Shown: positions 11,091 through 24,002 of the stretch, piece after piece | Layout: each line of letters starts with the position of its first letter | How positions within the stretch are numbered: the first letter of the stretch is position 1 | From: Nephrocerus scutellatus | Taxonomy: Eukaryota; Arthropoda; Insecta; Diptera; Pipunculidae | Assembly (NCBI GenBank): GCA_947095585.1 | Contig: OX352762.1 | Location: 28,558,669-28,622,668 of the forward strand | DNA: 64,000 nt | Direction of reading: 5' to 3' | Position numbers and translations under genes: made by a program | Notes under the pieces: generated by a model | Told to the model about the DNA's origin: nothing | Databases searched by the model: none | What the model saw: only the letters and a program-made list of their open reading frames with translations

Positions 11091-11799
11091 ATGTATATTT
11101 CTTATATTTTTATATGTATATACATATGTTGTAGTCTAAGTATACGGTGAAAACTAGTATGACCGTCTTAAGCTACCCGTTACTCCGTAGCTTTTGGAAT
11201 ATTTCGTATTCTGAGCCGCTTTGGATTTCAAGAGTCCATTGCACGGTCATGTGCTCCAAAATATTTGGTGGTGATGTGATTTCCCCACTCAAAAATGAAA
11301 ACAACCCCAGTGAACATTAAACCTTCATTTAATTAAGCGGTTGTCAAACTTGCCTGTGAAACGCTACAATTTCTTACGTCTTACCATTCGCTTGAGAATA
11401 AAATACACCGAGCGCGTTATGCATATGAATCTACATAATCCATTTTTGTTGACGCATTTATCGGAACACACCGAATCCGTCGGCCTTCAAGTATAGGAAA
11501 ATGTCAAGTAATAATATCCGATACTCGAATCTTGTTATTATTTGGTTATGTTTGGACTTAAATTTTTTGCCGCAGCGTGTGAAGCCGATTTGCTCGGCTT
11601 CGTAGCTAGGTTATGTTAGGTTAGGTTGGGGTAGCTGCCGCCAGGAAACCAACCCACTTATACAAATAATGGTCCATTGTGATTCGACATGGATCGAGAA
11701 GATTTCTCAACCTACTCATTGAACCAGTTGGAGCTTCGAATGAATCTTGACTTTTAATGTCTGTGCTTGACAAATCGTTTAGGTCGATGTAAAAAAATG
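11091..11799. other. Non-coding stretch with a perfect short hairpin
   Basis: Holds a perfect 8-bp stem with a 5-nt loop at 11581-11601 and a GGTTATGTTAGGTTAGGTTG tract just after it. Both lie downstream, on the minus strand, of the non-LTR element that ends near 11800, so they may belong to its 3' untranslated region. No gene. Confidence 0.4.
11581..11601. other. Perfect stem-loop
   Basis: GAAGCCGA, loop TTTGC, TCGGCTTC. It is placed so that it could be the 3' hairpin of the non-LTR element on the minus strand. That placement is inference. Confidence 0.6.
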
Positions 11800-13505
11800 G
11801 ATGGAGCTTACGTTTTTAGAGAAAGAGCTGTGCATATGCAGAGAAGGTAACGAATAGATTCTCGTCCATGTAGATTCTGCAGAAGGCTTTGGAAAATACA
11901 CCAAGCATTGCTGCATGCTTGCCTAGAAGACAGTAAATATACCCAGTAATGACATCTATATGCAATCTGTATAGAGAGATCAAACACTTGGAGCGTTTCG
12001 GATCCAGTTTTGGCCAGATCTGTTTTGTCGCTACACAAGTTATTCATCTTGACCATCCAAGGTTGGTTTTCTCAATAGCATCCTGCTTTAACATGATCGA
12101 TCAATCGATGCAATCGATGTACCTATGGAACCATTTTCTGGTAAAAGGTGCAGCGTAGTACCATTTTTGGCGAGTTCATTAGCCCTGCAGTTCCCCAGAA
12201 TGTCTTTATGCCCCGGCACCCAGTACAGGTGAATGTTGAACTGCTCTGCCATCTCCCTAAGAGATGATCGGCAGTCTAGGGCTACAATGGAGTTCGTAGA
12301 GACTGATCTCAAAGCAGCTTGACTATCTGAGAAGATGCGGATATCCTTAGTGGATATAACGTTTCTCTACAGCCAAGACGGGACTTCTTTTATCGCCATG
12401 ATTTCTGATTGAAAAACACTGCAGTTATTGGGCCACCACACACGAGCCTCATTCTACCGAGACGAAAACCAGTTTTATCCCACACTTCAAGCACACACGG
12501 AATAAACTATGCTGGGGGAAGAATATGTGTATATGAACCATTTTCATTGTTTTGTAGATCTCAAATATGAAAATTTGTGTGGGGATGTGTGTTTTCATCT
12601 TTGTTATTCCAGTTCGGCATAGGCGGAAGATTTTATTCCGTTTCATTCCGCGCACTCCGTTTCCCTCACCAATGAACTCGATTTCCCGCCGGTGGAATTC
12701 ATCCCGTGTGTAGAAAGAGAGACTTTTTGAGAAAACACATCCGCCTACCCCAGCATCAGTTTTTGAACTGTCGGCATAAAAACTGGTCGATTCAAGATAG
12801 CACCTTCTTCCCAGAGTTATCTGGAAGTTGTTGAAATGTAGTTGCGGAATGGTGTAGTCTACTGGGAGGTTGCATTGAGACGAACAGCCGCAATAGCAGC
12901 AAACTTGTCTGCTAAAGATATCGAGTGGTGTTAGGTTGAACAGTATGTCTTGTGCATCGGAGGGGGTGGTGTGGAGTGCTCCGCTCATACATAGACAAAC
13001 TGATCGTTGAACTTAGCTTAGCTTGTGGCGAATTACTGCTTTGTCTAAGGCAGTCCACCACACAAGACACCGTACAAAGTACAAGTGTAGGTCTTATAAC
13101 CAATATTTATAGCCAATGAGTGATATGTATTTGTTACCGATGGCTTTTATACAGGAGAAGGTTTCCACTGTTGGTTTGCGAACTCTTTCTTATATATTAG
13201 GTTTCCACAATAGCTTTCTGTCCAGAATGAGACCCAGATATTTGGCTTTATCAGAGAAGAATAAGCTTGTGCCCTTCATAGAGGCTGGGTCAACATGTGG
13301 AATTTTATATTTTCTAGTAAACAGGAAAAGTTCCGTTTTGTGGGGGTTTACTCTAAATCTTAATAATCTGCCCATCAAATTAACGTGTTAAGAACATTCT
13401 GTAAGAGTTATTTCCGGGTATTAAGGAGCTTTCCATCAACGGCAATAGCAACGTCATTCGCATAGGCGATTACTCTGTTCCTTTTCTCATCACTCCTTTT
13501 CAGGT
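11800..13505 (-). pseudogene. Non-LTR retrotransposon relic: RT end, RNase H and Cys motif
   Basis: Read on the minus strand from 13505 downwards: an RT active-site region with YANDVAIAVDGKL (the usual YADD is altered), then VNPHKTELFLFTRKYKIP and KAKYLGLILDRKLLWKPNI from the RT thumb. Then comes an RNase H domain: SFYADSSKTDAGVGGCVFS, CSVFQSEIMAIKEV, IFSDSQAALRSV and LYWVPGHKDILGNCRANELA. It ends with a cysteine-rich FCRICMDEN near 11860. Order and motifs fit RNase H-bearing non-LTR clades (I/R1/LOA type). Stops and frameshifts are numerous, and a 220-bp foldback at 12493-12712 splits RNase H. Confidence 0.75.
12493..12712. mobile_element. 220-bp inverted-repeat insert inside an RNase H domain
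   Basis: The RNase H reading (…KSLSFYT / NCSVFQSEI…) is interrupted by about 220 bp whose ends are inverted copies of ACACACGG (left) and CCGTGTGT (right), extending weakly through GGRAT. The size and short inverted ends suggest a small non-autonomous DNA element. It could also be an unrelated indel. Confidence 0.45.
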
Positions 13506-13672
13506 TCGCTATTTTTTTTAAATTGTGAAATTATGAATTAAAACGTTTTTAATCACAAAGTTGTAAGTTGTGTATTTTGGAGTTCTCAAAAAAAACGACG
13601 GTTAATGAAAGTAAAACAACTCAAAAGGAATTTTAAAATTCTACATCAATTAGACCCTTTATAGGTAAATCA

Positions 13673-13929
13673 TAAAAAAACAACCCATAAAATTTTTCAT
13701 GTAAATTCTCTAATAGGAGAATGTTTAAAATTTGAAGGAAATCGAGCTAATTTTTAAAAAATGTACATGTTCAAAGAAAATCGGGTTAATTTTTTTAAAA
13801 ATTTTGTATGGGTGCTCACAATCCCGGGGCCCGGAGTCTCCAAGAATTTTTGTCCATCGGAGATACGCATGTACAAAAAATTTGAATAAAGTCGGGTAAA
13901 TTTTGTAAAATATTTGTATGGGAGCCCCT
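13673..13929 (-). repeat. Dispersed repeat family, copy 2
   Basis: Minus-strand copy beginning (plus-strand view) AAAAAAACAACCCATAAAAT, with AAATTCTCTAATAGGAGA, two units carrying GAAAATCGGGTTAAT, a GGGGCCCGG core and CCATCGGAGATACGCATG. Confidence 0.8.
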
Positions 13930-14015
13930 CATATTCACCACGAAAACCACGAAAATCCTGTAATTTTGATAGCTTAACCGTGGGTAAGGTTTCGGGTACG
14001 AAAGACGCATTAGTT

Positions 14016-15567
14016 GTACATTTTTTTTAGAGTATACATATTGCTTGACTTTAACCTTTCTTTTAAAATGTTTTGCCAGTTGTTTCTGCGTCGGTGATTG
14101 GGGTTTGTACCGCATTTTTATTCGATTTATTATTCCTTATTAGCAGAATTTCATTTTTTTATAGTTGCTTTGTGTAACTTTTGAAATATTAAACCCCACT
14201 ATTTTACATTCTTTTATAATTATTAAAAAACTAACGTTTTCCTTTAAAAAATTTAAAATAAGGAACAACTGCTGCTATTTTGCCAACACTATGATGGGAA
14301 CTGAAATTTAAAGTACAATTGTTTTTGGAATATTCTGTTGTTTTAATGCGTTTTTCTCACATATATTCTTTATCTCTCTAAAATATCGGGACTCTGAGTT
14401 ATTTGTATTTAAAGTCAGGCACATTAATTTTTGATGTACCTGTAATCCTTTAATTGATATGTGTTGAGTATATTAATTGGCCCCTTCACGACACTGACAT
14501 ATGCAAGCAAATTAAATTTTTGAAAAATATATTTCTTGCTTTAGGTTATATATTAAGCTTTTTATTTAAACAAACCACACTATTGCCACAAAATGTCATA
14601 TAAAGGGTCAATTAAAGGGTCGATTAAACCATACAACAAAATATCAAAGGGGGCTCGATCATATATTTCCTACGTCTTTGTGTTTTCTTCATTCGCTTCC
14701 CGCCATAAATTTAATCTTATATTTATGTTAACTACACACACACACCATACAAACACACACAAACACACAAACACCCATGTTTAAATAAACAAGTGTCATT
14801 AATAAAGTCTGCATAAAAACAAAAACGACGGCGAGTTCAATGGCCAACGTCAAAGTTTATTGGGAAAAATCTTTACATACACATACATGTATAAAAAAAA
14901 TTTACGTTCTCTACCAAGTAATAGATAAGACGTGATGGATGAAGAGAGCTTTTGAGAGAAACAAATTAACTATTTCCTGTGCAGTGCATTAGACAAAACC
15001 GGCCTCAATAGCAATTTGTTAGTTTCAGTTTCTGTTTAATGTTTTCAAAAATAAAATTCATTTTTAATTGAAAGCTACTTACGATTGTATTTAGTTACTT
15101 GGTATTTATTGTATTTATTTCATTCAAAATATGAATGCATAAATGCAGAGAAAAAAGAAGAAATAGTTGGATCATCAGTTTTCCGATGATTCCATAACTT
15201 GAAAGCTTTTCTCTGCCGCATTTCTCACGAACACCGAACACGTTTTTGGCATCAAACTCAAAACACACAGTTGGAAAGGGCAGGGGTAATGGGGTAGAAG
15301 ATAGAATGAGGAGCCAATGCTGAGTGGACACTCACCAAAATAAACATTGCGGAGGGTAGCGAGAAACAGCACAAGAGCAACATTGCTCTCTGTCGCTTGT
15401 TAGTACCTATTTACATGTTCAAATATGAAAGCATTATTACTATCATACACCATATCAAAATAATACTCATTCTATTTATGTATAGCTATTCGAATTACGT
15501 AAAAATACCAATACGAAAGAGTTACTATCGCCCGTTTCGGGTGAGTAAGTCAACCAAAATGACAAGA
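14016..15567. other. Non-coding stretch
   Basis: AT-rich with a CA/ACAA simple repeat at 14731-14778. No gene or transposon protein was recognised. The overlapping minus frames at 15095-15372 have no domain. Confidence 0.4.
14731..14778. repeat. CA-type microsatellite
   Basis: Imperfect ACACAC run with ACAAACACAC interruptions. Confidence 0.8.
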
Positions 15568-15750
15568 TAAAAAAACAACCCATAAAAATAATTTTTTTTT
15601 ATGTAAATTCTCCGATAAGAGAACAAGAGCGATACAAAGTTTCGATAAAATCGGGATAATTTTGAAAACATTTATATGAGAGCCTATTGGCCCTAGGCCC
15701 GATCTCTACAAAATTTTTACAGAAAGGGTGGTCATCGAATATACGTATGC
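15568..15750 (-). repeat. Dispersed repeat family, copy 3
   Basis: Minus-strand copy with the terminal AAAAAACAACCCATAAA, TTCTCCGATAAGAGAA, AAATCGGGATAATTTT, CCTAGGCCCGATCTC and TTTTTACAGAAAG. Truncated on the side away from the A-rich end. Confidence 0.75.
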
Positions 15751-16149
15751 AGAGTCTAAGTTTCTGGACTTGAAGGAGTTGTTGCTGTTGAACATAATGC
15801 TGTTATCGGATGCAAACATAGTTTAAGGATTGCACTTTCGCTTCGGTACCTTAATGTTGGTTCATATTAGAATATCCCTAAAAATGAAAGAAATTAAAGC
15901 TAAACGAAATCTAAAATGATTCTATTATTGGCAGGTTGGCTCTCTCCTCAGTTATTTAAATTTATTGCATAGAATAAGTTGAGGTCACTTAATGAAAAAG
16001 TATGAACCAAAATTAAATGAGGAATACTTTTCGCTTGCCCAGTGCATTTTACATAATTAATGAGCCACTATGAACCATTCACAATTCACACGATTCACAA
16101 TACGAATCAAAATTAACATAAAGCCATCTAAGAAGAGAAATTAAGAGGC

Positions 16150-16230
16150 AACTGGTTGACAGACTATTTGCAAATAGCCCGGCAAGTCTGCCGATGAGTT
16201 GTAAGATTTCATCAGGTCTGCCAACCAGTC
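16150..16230. repeat. Small inverted repeat
   Basis: AACTGGTTGACAGAC at 16150-16164 is complementary to GTCTGCCAACCAGTC at 16216-16230 with two mismatches, around a 51-nt spacer that itself contains the palindrome ATTTGCAAAT. Confidence 0.55.
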
Positions 16231-16729
16231 GTTGAAAAAACATATGTTTGATTTTTTTGAACATTTTTTTCACGAATATGGCGTCCGTCGCAATTGCAAA
16301 CAATGAAGTGTGGAAGAAATTTGTTTTGCGAAATTCAAGAGCTTGCCGTCATTGTGGAAGATAAGGGCAGAAATTTATAAAAATAGGGTCGCAAAAACCA
16401 CCACACAAACATTTAATACTTCTTCCTCTTCTGAAAACTCGTTTATAATAATACACGTCAATAAAATTTTAGTTGCAACCATTTTTACTCCGCACGATTC
16501 AATTTAAACGAAAAAGAGAGAACAACTGAAATTTGAAGACTGGTCTTTGCTTGCGTCTGTAGGGAATTTGTCACCCCAAAAATAATTTGCAAGCACCGGT
16601 AAATTTAATCGAGTAAGTACTGGCATAAAAAAATTTAGAAAAAGAGAATAGAGAACTTTTAATTTGTTGCAATTTTGCCGAAGAAGACAATGTTATGAAA
16701 AACCATAATGGACAATTTAGATTATAGCC

Positions 16730-16940
16730 GTGCGAGAAAAAATGAGCGGGCCGACTATAGTTATATTGAAGTTGTGGTAAGCCAGAAGAGATTGACACTA
16801 CGAGAATGTTATAGATATTTTATAGTAACATGGGAAATGTTATCCATAATATAATGGTAACATTGAAAAATATACTACTTCTCTCGTCTGGCTAACTAAA
16901 ATTTCAATTTAACAGCCATCCTGCTCATTTTTTCTCGCAC
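16730..16940. mobile_element. 211-bp MITE with 20-bp terminal inverted repeats
   Basis: Ends GTGCGAGAAAAAATGAGC and its exact complement are flanked by GCC on both sides (16727-16729 and 16941-16943), a possible 3-bp target duplication. Subterminal similarity continues inward (GTAAGCCAGAAGAGA against TTAGCCAGACGAGAG). No coding capacity. It lies about 190 bp from the 3' side of the exon at 17133-18253, inside the probable first intron of that gene. Confidence 0.75.
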
Positions 16941-17132
16941 GCCACAAATGCTAATCAAGCATAAGAAAGAAATTCTTCACAATTCTGGTTAAGAGTTTAT
17001 CCAAGAAGAAAAAGCAACGATAAGTTCTCATAAGTCTGTCAGCTGTCATTCTTGTTCCCCTTCCTTCAATTCATTTGCTAACAAGTACCATGTTAAATAC
17101 CTATTCAATTTGTTAAAATATGATCGACTAAC

Positions 17133-18253
17133 CTGTCTGATGATTCCGAAGAGTCATAACGATCCGAACAGCGTTTCTTTTTGTTATTCGGGCCGTCATC
17201 GGCCGAATCAGCTGATGCGGCGGCGGTAATATCCTCGTGCGTCGAATGCTGCTTTTTCAAAGATCTGTTTGAGATTGTTGTGTTATCCAAATTTGTAGGT
17301 AATCCAAAAATATGCTGCTGTTGCTTGAGTTTAATGTTGTTTTTACAATGATTTGATGACGTATGTGAAAGGCCAGTACTGCCGGCGGGTCCGATGGTAT
17401 TTACAAGCGACGACGGTGGTGGTGGCAGTGGTGGATGTATTATAGTTGCTCCATTTGAAGCACCACATTTAAACTTAGGTCCTGGCGACGGTGTTGTAGC
17501 ACTTTTATTAACACTAGAATTGCTCTTATTTGCAATTGCGGATTGTTTCTCCGGCACGCCACGACTGACGGCTGAAGCACCCTTATTTGCACCAGAATTA
17601 TTTTTCTCTTTTTGCACCGCACTTTTGCACACTAATGATAAGGATGATGATAATGGCGATGGCAAGTTTGATAATATGGACATGGCTTTGTTATTTTGCA
17701 CCATCGAATAGTCAAAATTTGCACTTGCACCAACTGAATTTTTATTATGCGGAAACGATGCTACGGCAACACTGCAAATGTCAGCATCGGCCACTATACT
17801 ACCCCCACCACCCGCACTAGCAACACAATTAAGCAGCATCTTCTGTGCTTTCGATGGTTTGTTGCAGTCTATGTTAGCAGAAAGCGCAACCGATTGCCCT
17901 CCCCCATCAGCAACGAAATGTTGAGTTATCGATTTTTCGCTCGATTTAAAACTTTTCGCTATTGAGCTACACACAGATGAACACGAAGCGGAGCTGGTCC
18001 GATTGTAGTTGCTGTCACCGTCACTGGCATCGTCGTTGCTCTTGTTGTTTCCCCATTTGTCCAGGTCTTTTCGAATGCTTGCAACAACTGCCAAATGCTT
18101 CTCTTTTTTGAGGGTAGAATCGTCTTTAGCTTTCAACAGAGCGTGAGCATTGCTCCCGTTAGAAATTTTTAAATTTTTACAAGAGCTATTTTTGAGCTGA
18201 TCAAAAAGCGATGGTTGGTTGCCATTACCGGTAGCTGTTGCCTCGTCTGTCAT
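17133..18253 (-). CDS. First coding exon of an unrecognised low-complexity, probably nuclear protein
   Basis: A long uninterrupted minus-strand frame gives 373 codons from MTDEATATGNGNQPSLFDQL. The ATG at 18253 has a fly-like AAAC context; in-frame codons upstream lack an ATG. The frame runs to a strong splice donor CAG|GTTAGT at 17133/17132. The protein is rich in Ser, Asn, Ala and Lys, with a proline run (HPPLPPPPSS), glycine runs, LKQQQH, and a basic cluster NNKKKR followed by CSDRYDSSESSD near the exon end. That resembles a nuclear localisation signal plus an acidic-serine patch. No folded domain is visible. It looks like the N-terminal region of a chromatin or transcription regulator; the remaining exons must lie towards lower coordinates or outside the window. 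From memory, the regulator gene jing maps near Pld in Drosophila. That makes it one candidate, but I cannot confirm it. Confidence 0.7.
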
Positions 18254-18480
18254 GTTTGTTGTTTTGTTGTTTCCTTTGTTTTTTATTAACTGCAACACTT
18301 ATAAAAAACTAATGTGCATTCATTATCACTTGATCATCACTGCTAATCAGTAATCACCATAGCATAGCACTCACAGCACGCCCGAGATTCCATTGATTGA
18401 CGTCGCGTCTTCCGCACGCACACCACCGAATTCGTGCTTGCTGCTGGTGTAGCGTACGCTTATTTAGAGACGGGGAAACC
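18254..18480 (-). promoter_or_regulatory. Probable 5' leader and promoter-proximal region of the 17133-18253 exon
   Basis: This is the sequence immediately upstream (minus strand) of the ATG. It is locally richer in CG dinucleotides than its surroundings around 18370-18500 (for example GACGTCGCGTC). No TATA box or initiator was identified, so the assignment rests on position and composition. Confidence 0.25.
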
Positions 18481-21400
18481 GGCAGACGTTGCCGTGCTAA
18501 CCCACCGAACTCGTCCTTTTGGTCAGGAAGGTATGTTGGTTATATCCTGCGTAAGATAGATTTTTAACGAACGAACATCATAATATCCGCCTGTTTTAAA
18601 CACGCTACATAATTCGCGATAAATTAAATAACACTACTTATGCGTTTGTATGTATTTATGAGTATTAAGTTTAAGTTGAAACAATAGAAGAACCAAATGA
18701 TAATCGTCTCTCAAGATGAGGTAAACCGTAACGTTACACAATGTAAATATTAATACAAATAAATGTCAAAAGTTCATGTGTTTTACCGCAGTAAAATGCA
18801 ATGAACAATGCCACCAGCAAGCAAATCGACAACGTACGGAAACGCAACAAACACGCAACCGCTGAACTCAAAAAGCGAACGCTAAATGGCGGCAGCAGAA
18901 GAATGAAACCATCGAGTGGAGTCTCGGAGTGTTCGCTTGGAGCAGATTGGTTAACATTCTTACATACATTTGCAGTTCGGGCCGACAACGGCCGACTGAT
19001 GACGATTATTCTAAAAAACTTGAATGTGAGAGTCGAGACTAGACACTACGGACTCGGATTCGCGACCACCGACCAACAAACAAAAACAACAAAGAGCCAA
19101 AAAGCTGATGATTATTTCGTTCTAGTACAGTGGGGAAATTTAAATATGTTCCTTAGCATGTATGTACGTGTTGAATACGAAAAGTAACACAATTTACTTA
19201 AGCATAACTTAGCGGGCATAAAAAGAGAATATAAAACCAAGAGCTAGTTACCGTCTCATGATACAAGTAATATATGTATAAGATATGATACAAAAACTCT
19301 CTTTCCTCTCTCCATACGTCACTCGTTGACAAAACGAAACTTCAAAAACAAAATTGCGAATTGCAAATTTGATTGAGTCGAACAACAAATTGCAAATGTC
19401 GGGTTTTTTGGGATTTCTTTTGAAGTAGGCCCGACCTCATAAAAAGTTAAATGTTCTTCTTTATTATTAGTAAATAATATGACGTAGATAAAGTTATCTT
19501 TATAATTTCTCTATTTTTTGTGAAAAATGAAATTGTATTTTTCCCCTTTTACCAAAGAAGTCTACATTTGTGCGGCCATTTCAATCTTGTGTGTTGCGTT
19601 TACGTTGCACGAAGGAAAATTTATACTGCATAAAATCGTGCATAAAAACTTCGTTAACTGGGTAATAAATAATGATAATAATTATAACATTCCTTTTATG
19701 TTTATATTGTATTATTTGGTAATTATCGCCAAATTATCTGTTTTTGATGGATCCTTAGATTAACCACACAATCCATTCATTAAATCCTTATTCTAAGGCA
19801 AATGAAACGGATTCGGCCCGGAAAAAGAGATATTTAAAAAGATATATGTGCATTTAACATTATTTAGAATAAAAAACGTTGTTTGTATTATTAATTAAAG
19901 TGTGCAACTCTTGAAAAGATTTTATTTTGTCAATGGATGACGTCATGAAGAGTTATAATAATATTCAAAATTTTTTATATTAAATCATGGGGTTCTAGAG
20001 CACCTTTACTACGCTCTTTATTTTCATTCTTTGTGTGTGAAGCTGTAAAATCTTAAGGAGAAATCTGTCAGTTGCTTAGCTGGTTTTGAAAATCAAAAGC
20101 GAAAGCGTTTTCCATGCTATCATACCAATCTCTTAATATTCGACACACATGAAGATTTTGTGCTAAAATTAGTTCATTTCGTTCGTGTTCTTAGAATGAC
20201 ACAAAATTTAAGCAAAAGACCAAACCGCGTGCATGCGTTCAGTCAAAAGTCTGCCTCTGCATTTGCTCTGCAGAGTTCGTACAAATGGAGGTAATTTATA
20301 TACAGAGAAAAGGAAAAAGAAAAAATGAACGAAAAAGTAGTAGTGGTGACTGACTTGTAACTGAACAGATCTCTTCAATAAACACATTAATTAGTTCATA
20401 AAAAATAATCTACTATTCTCAATCTCATTCTAAATTCCAATAGATTATATATATAAGTTTATAGACATATGCATCAGTGCCGTTTGAGTAAAGTGATAAG
20501 CAGAAGATTTCCTGTTGGATAAGCTTTAGTACCAGCAGATTTATATACTTCAGCAAACTTTGAAAAATTTGAAGAAAAAAAACAGAATATTCCCTTCGCA
20601 ATCAAATCCCTCAATTGGTGCTGCCTTCAATTTTTGTCGTTCATCTTCCTGAAAGTGAACCGTCATTCATTGTTAAGAGTTCAATTGATTTCATTAATCT
20701 TGCAAAATTGTAACTAAATCGATCGATCGATTGCACAAATTCTTGCCTTTTTGAATTGAGGTCAACACAAGGGTCCAAAAATTTAAATTAATTTATTGTT
20801 TACTGGAAACCTTTTTAAAATTTATTTAAACCCATTAACTGCGTTTTTCGGATATGAAAAAACTCTTCAGAAGTTATATCTGAATTTCCTAAATAATTCT
20901 CACATTCGGCATTTAGACATATGTGAGATTCATTTTTGTCATTGCTGATATCAGAAATGCTTAGGCCAGTATTTTTTTAGTCAAAGTAAAATTATTTTCT
21001 AACTTTAAAAATGTATTAAAACGTTTATTTATTTAAGAAGTTTAGTCATTTGAATAGTTAAGTGAATACTTTAAAAAATACAAATCCACTCAGACTGTTA
21101 GTTGAGATTTTGAAGAATATTTGTAATTAGAGGAATCTTATCCTCAAAATCTGCAATGATATAATAATAGATAAGTTCATTCCACATATCGAGGACTTTG
21201 CAAGCATAGCCAACATGTTGGACTTAATTTTAACAGTCTCTTACAAGTTTCATTAAAATGTTCTTGAATTTCTTCAAGTTGGGCACATTGTTTTGGGCTT
21301 CTAAAAGGAGTATAATGATCTCAGTCTTTTAACTACGATGGCATGGTGATGGTACATGACATGTTTCGTTTCAGCGTTAATATGTTTATACTCACATACC

Positions 21401-24002
21401 GTTTACACACTTCAGAATTCATATTTTCTTTCGAGACTAATGAAACTTTTCTTAAATGAATATAAATTTCATAAAAAATACGAAATAACAAGAGACATGT
21501 CCCAAAAAATACTTGCAGCAATAGTAGAGTGAGGTTTTTAACATCGAAGTAACAGGGTTTTCCTGTTATAACAAGGCAAACGGCAGCACTGTAATACATA
21601 CAATAAAATCTAAAGCGCTAACAAGAATGCTTGATTTTTAAGAGTAATTCTATGTAAATCCAAGCATAACATACCAAGAGAAGAAAAATTTAATTTGTTG
21701 CAAATAAATAAATTTAGTCGACCATTATTTTGCGCTCTTTCATACTGTCGAAAAGTACGAGCTTATGACATAAGCAAGCGTCCCAAACTCGTTAGTGTAT
21801 TGAACAAAAAAAAGTTCACTCACACTGCATCTGTACTCTTATTAATAATTTGATTCTGCTCTTTGGAAGTTTTATAGAAATTCAGCTTGTGTTGCTTTTC
21901 TCTTTAACTCTCAATAATAAAGCGTTTTTCTTTGGCACATATCTACATATTTTCACAATTCTGTTGGTTTGTTTATATTTTTACTTTTTTCCGTTGAATG
22001 TGTTCACACGAAACGACGAAACTGTGTTCTGTTGAAGTTGCTTGCTCGAAATCAGCAATAAAAACAAACCAATATAAAATTGTGTACCCAGTTAGAGCAC
22101 AAACACGAAAGTCAAAGTCCTTTCTCGCTTTGATTTCACTGGTGCATGCCCGTAGGCTATATCCCGTGTTCTTCCGCAAAAATATATTACGCTTGGATCA
22201 TTTTTTAATCACGTAAATGTATGTGTGTGTGTTTTCGATGCATTCCACAATAAAACTTTTCTTTGCCAAATATTATACACTTTAAACTTTAAACATGTCG
22301 CAAGGTACATATTTCTAGTTGTTAAGCTCATTCTCAATTTAGCATAGAATAGCCGAGGGCGGAAATATTGATTTGCCAAAGTGTACAGACCCATAAAGCA
22401 AATATCGATTATAAATACATTTATATAGTTATGCATTAATGATATCCCAATGCTCTTCTATAAAATATTCATTTACCTAATATGTACTCGTCGTCTTTTG
22501 CAAAAAATGGTATATATTAACAAAAGTTTCCGTCGTCGAGCTCCGGCACTCGACAAAACCCGCCACACTAATTAACCACTCGCAGTTAGCCTCTTTGGTT
22601 TTGGATCAAGTAGAGCAATGTATGAACAGAAATTAAGTTTTTATTTTTTAATGTTAGAGTTAGTTTTTTTCCCAACGCGATTAGCTTCCCCGGAATCCGC
22701 AAACAAAAATCTTAGCGACCGCTCCACTCGCCACGACCCACGAAATGCGACGAAGCACTGTTTCGTTTGGTTTAATGTTTAATGAGTTGTGCTAAGTGTA
22801 AGTGCCAGTCTGCTCTCTGCTAGTGCGCTAGGTATTGTAGTATGTACCGAAAAGCAGTTACCTAGAATATAATTTTCGTGGTGACTCTGAGCAAAATTTG
22901 TTCGTGTCGTGTCGAGCATTGCGAAAGGGACACACATTTTCATTTCTGTGTACTTCGCATGGGCGGTGGGTTTGTAAAAAGCTAAAGAAAAATGCCGGCG
23001 CACAAACATTTCGAGTTCAATTCCAATGGCATGCAGGCACTTCTCTTTAATATACATTTAGCGTGCTCATATATAACTAAATCAATTGCTCTGCGGTTGT
23101 ATCTGAATCCGACGCTGACGGCAACGATTGACGATGGCAGAACGTTAAAGTCAGAACATTAGAAATTAGACCAAAACAAACAGAACCAAAATTAAATTTG
23201 ACCAAGTGCACACAAAAAATAAAAAAATCCCCCTGCAACTGAAATATTAAGACTGCGAATATATCATCTAAGCATTTAACAATAAAATAATAGCTGTATT
23301 TTATTTGGAATCCGAATAAGGAATTCGAATGTCAAAACCAGACAAACAGCAGGTTTTCCAATTCCAAAGAAGAAATTCGACAGTGCAATTGTTGTTGTAG
23401 AAAATATAAAAATCCAATTGTTTCGCGCCACAAACACAATCCAAATCGATTTAAACGAACAAATTTCCATTCATACAACTGACAGTATGAATGGAAATGG
23501 GTAAAAAATCTCTTACCTTCTACAATCCACATCTGTGACGCTGAAGAATAGATTCCACATATTTAATATAAATTCTTTGTGACATGAAGATGGCGCTCGT
23601 ATTATCAGAAAAGCAATCGAACAAGCTCTTTACATTTGGACATTTAAAATCGGACTCTTAACCATGGTTAACTGTCACAATGCCCTAGTTTTCGTGGGGA
23701 CTGTTTGAAAGTATAAAGTAAAGTATAAAGTATTAACGAGCGCAATATAAAAAATTGTTTCACACTAACTAATTGAAAGAAATCGTAAAATTTGTTTATT
23801 AAAAACTCTATCTCGGCTCCTTACCCCTCGGCTGTCGATGGTCTATCAACGACTGGTGGTTCTTTTAAGTAGAATGGTAAATCAAGCTATTTGGTCGGAA
23901 ATGAGTGCCTATGGAACTGACCAAACACTGTTTTATTCGAGTAGTAGCTAACTTTCTGACCATTCAATACAAGTGGTATTAATAATAATAATTTTTGGCG
24001 CG
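18481..24002. other. 5.5-kb stretch without a supportable gene
   Basis: I found no transposon protein, RNA gene or conserved domain. A 128-codon plus frame at 18801-19187 overlaps an 84-codon minus frame and neither is recognisable. An ATCGATCGATCGAT run lies near 20720. The 22540-23130 stretch is somewhat richer in CG and could be a promoter or 5' exon of an unseen gene. It may be intergenic or upstream regulatory DNA of the 17-18 kb gene. Confidence 0.35.

Noticed and set aside
11600..11640. Telomeric TTAGG repeat
   Set aside because: Only two or three imperfect GTTAGGTTAGG units, internal and next to a retroelement; flies lack TTAGG telomeres.
17394..17711. 105-codon plus-strand frame
   Set aside because: Antisense shadow of the low-complexity exon at 17133-18253; its Gly/Leu runs mirror that exon's Pro and Gln/Lys codons.
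18801..19187. 128-codon plus-strand frame
   Set aside because: Begins with ATG but matches nothing I recognise and overlaps an 84-codon minus frame; no supporting splice or promoter signal.
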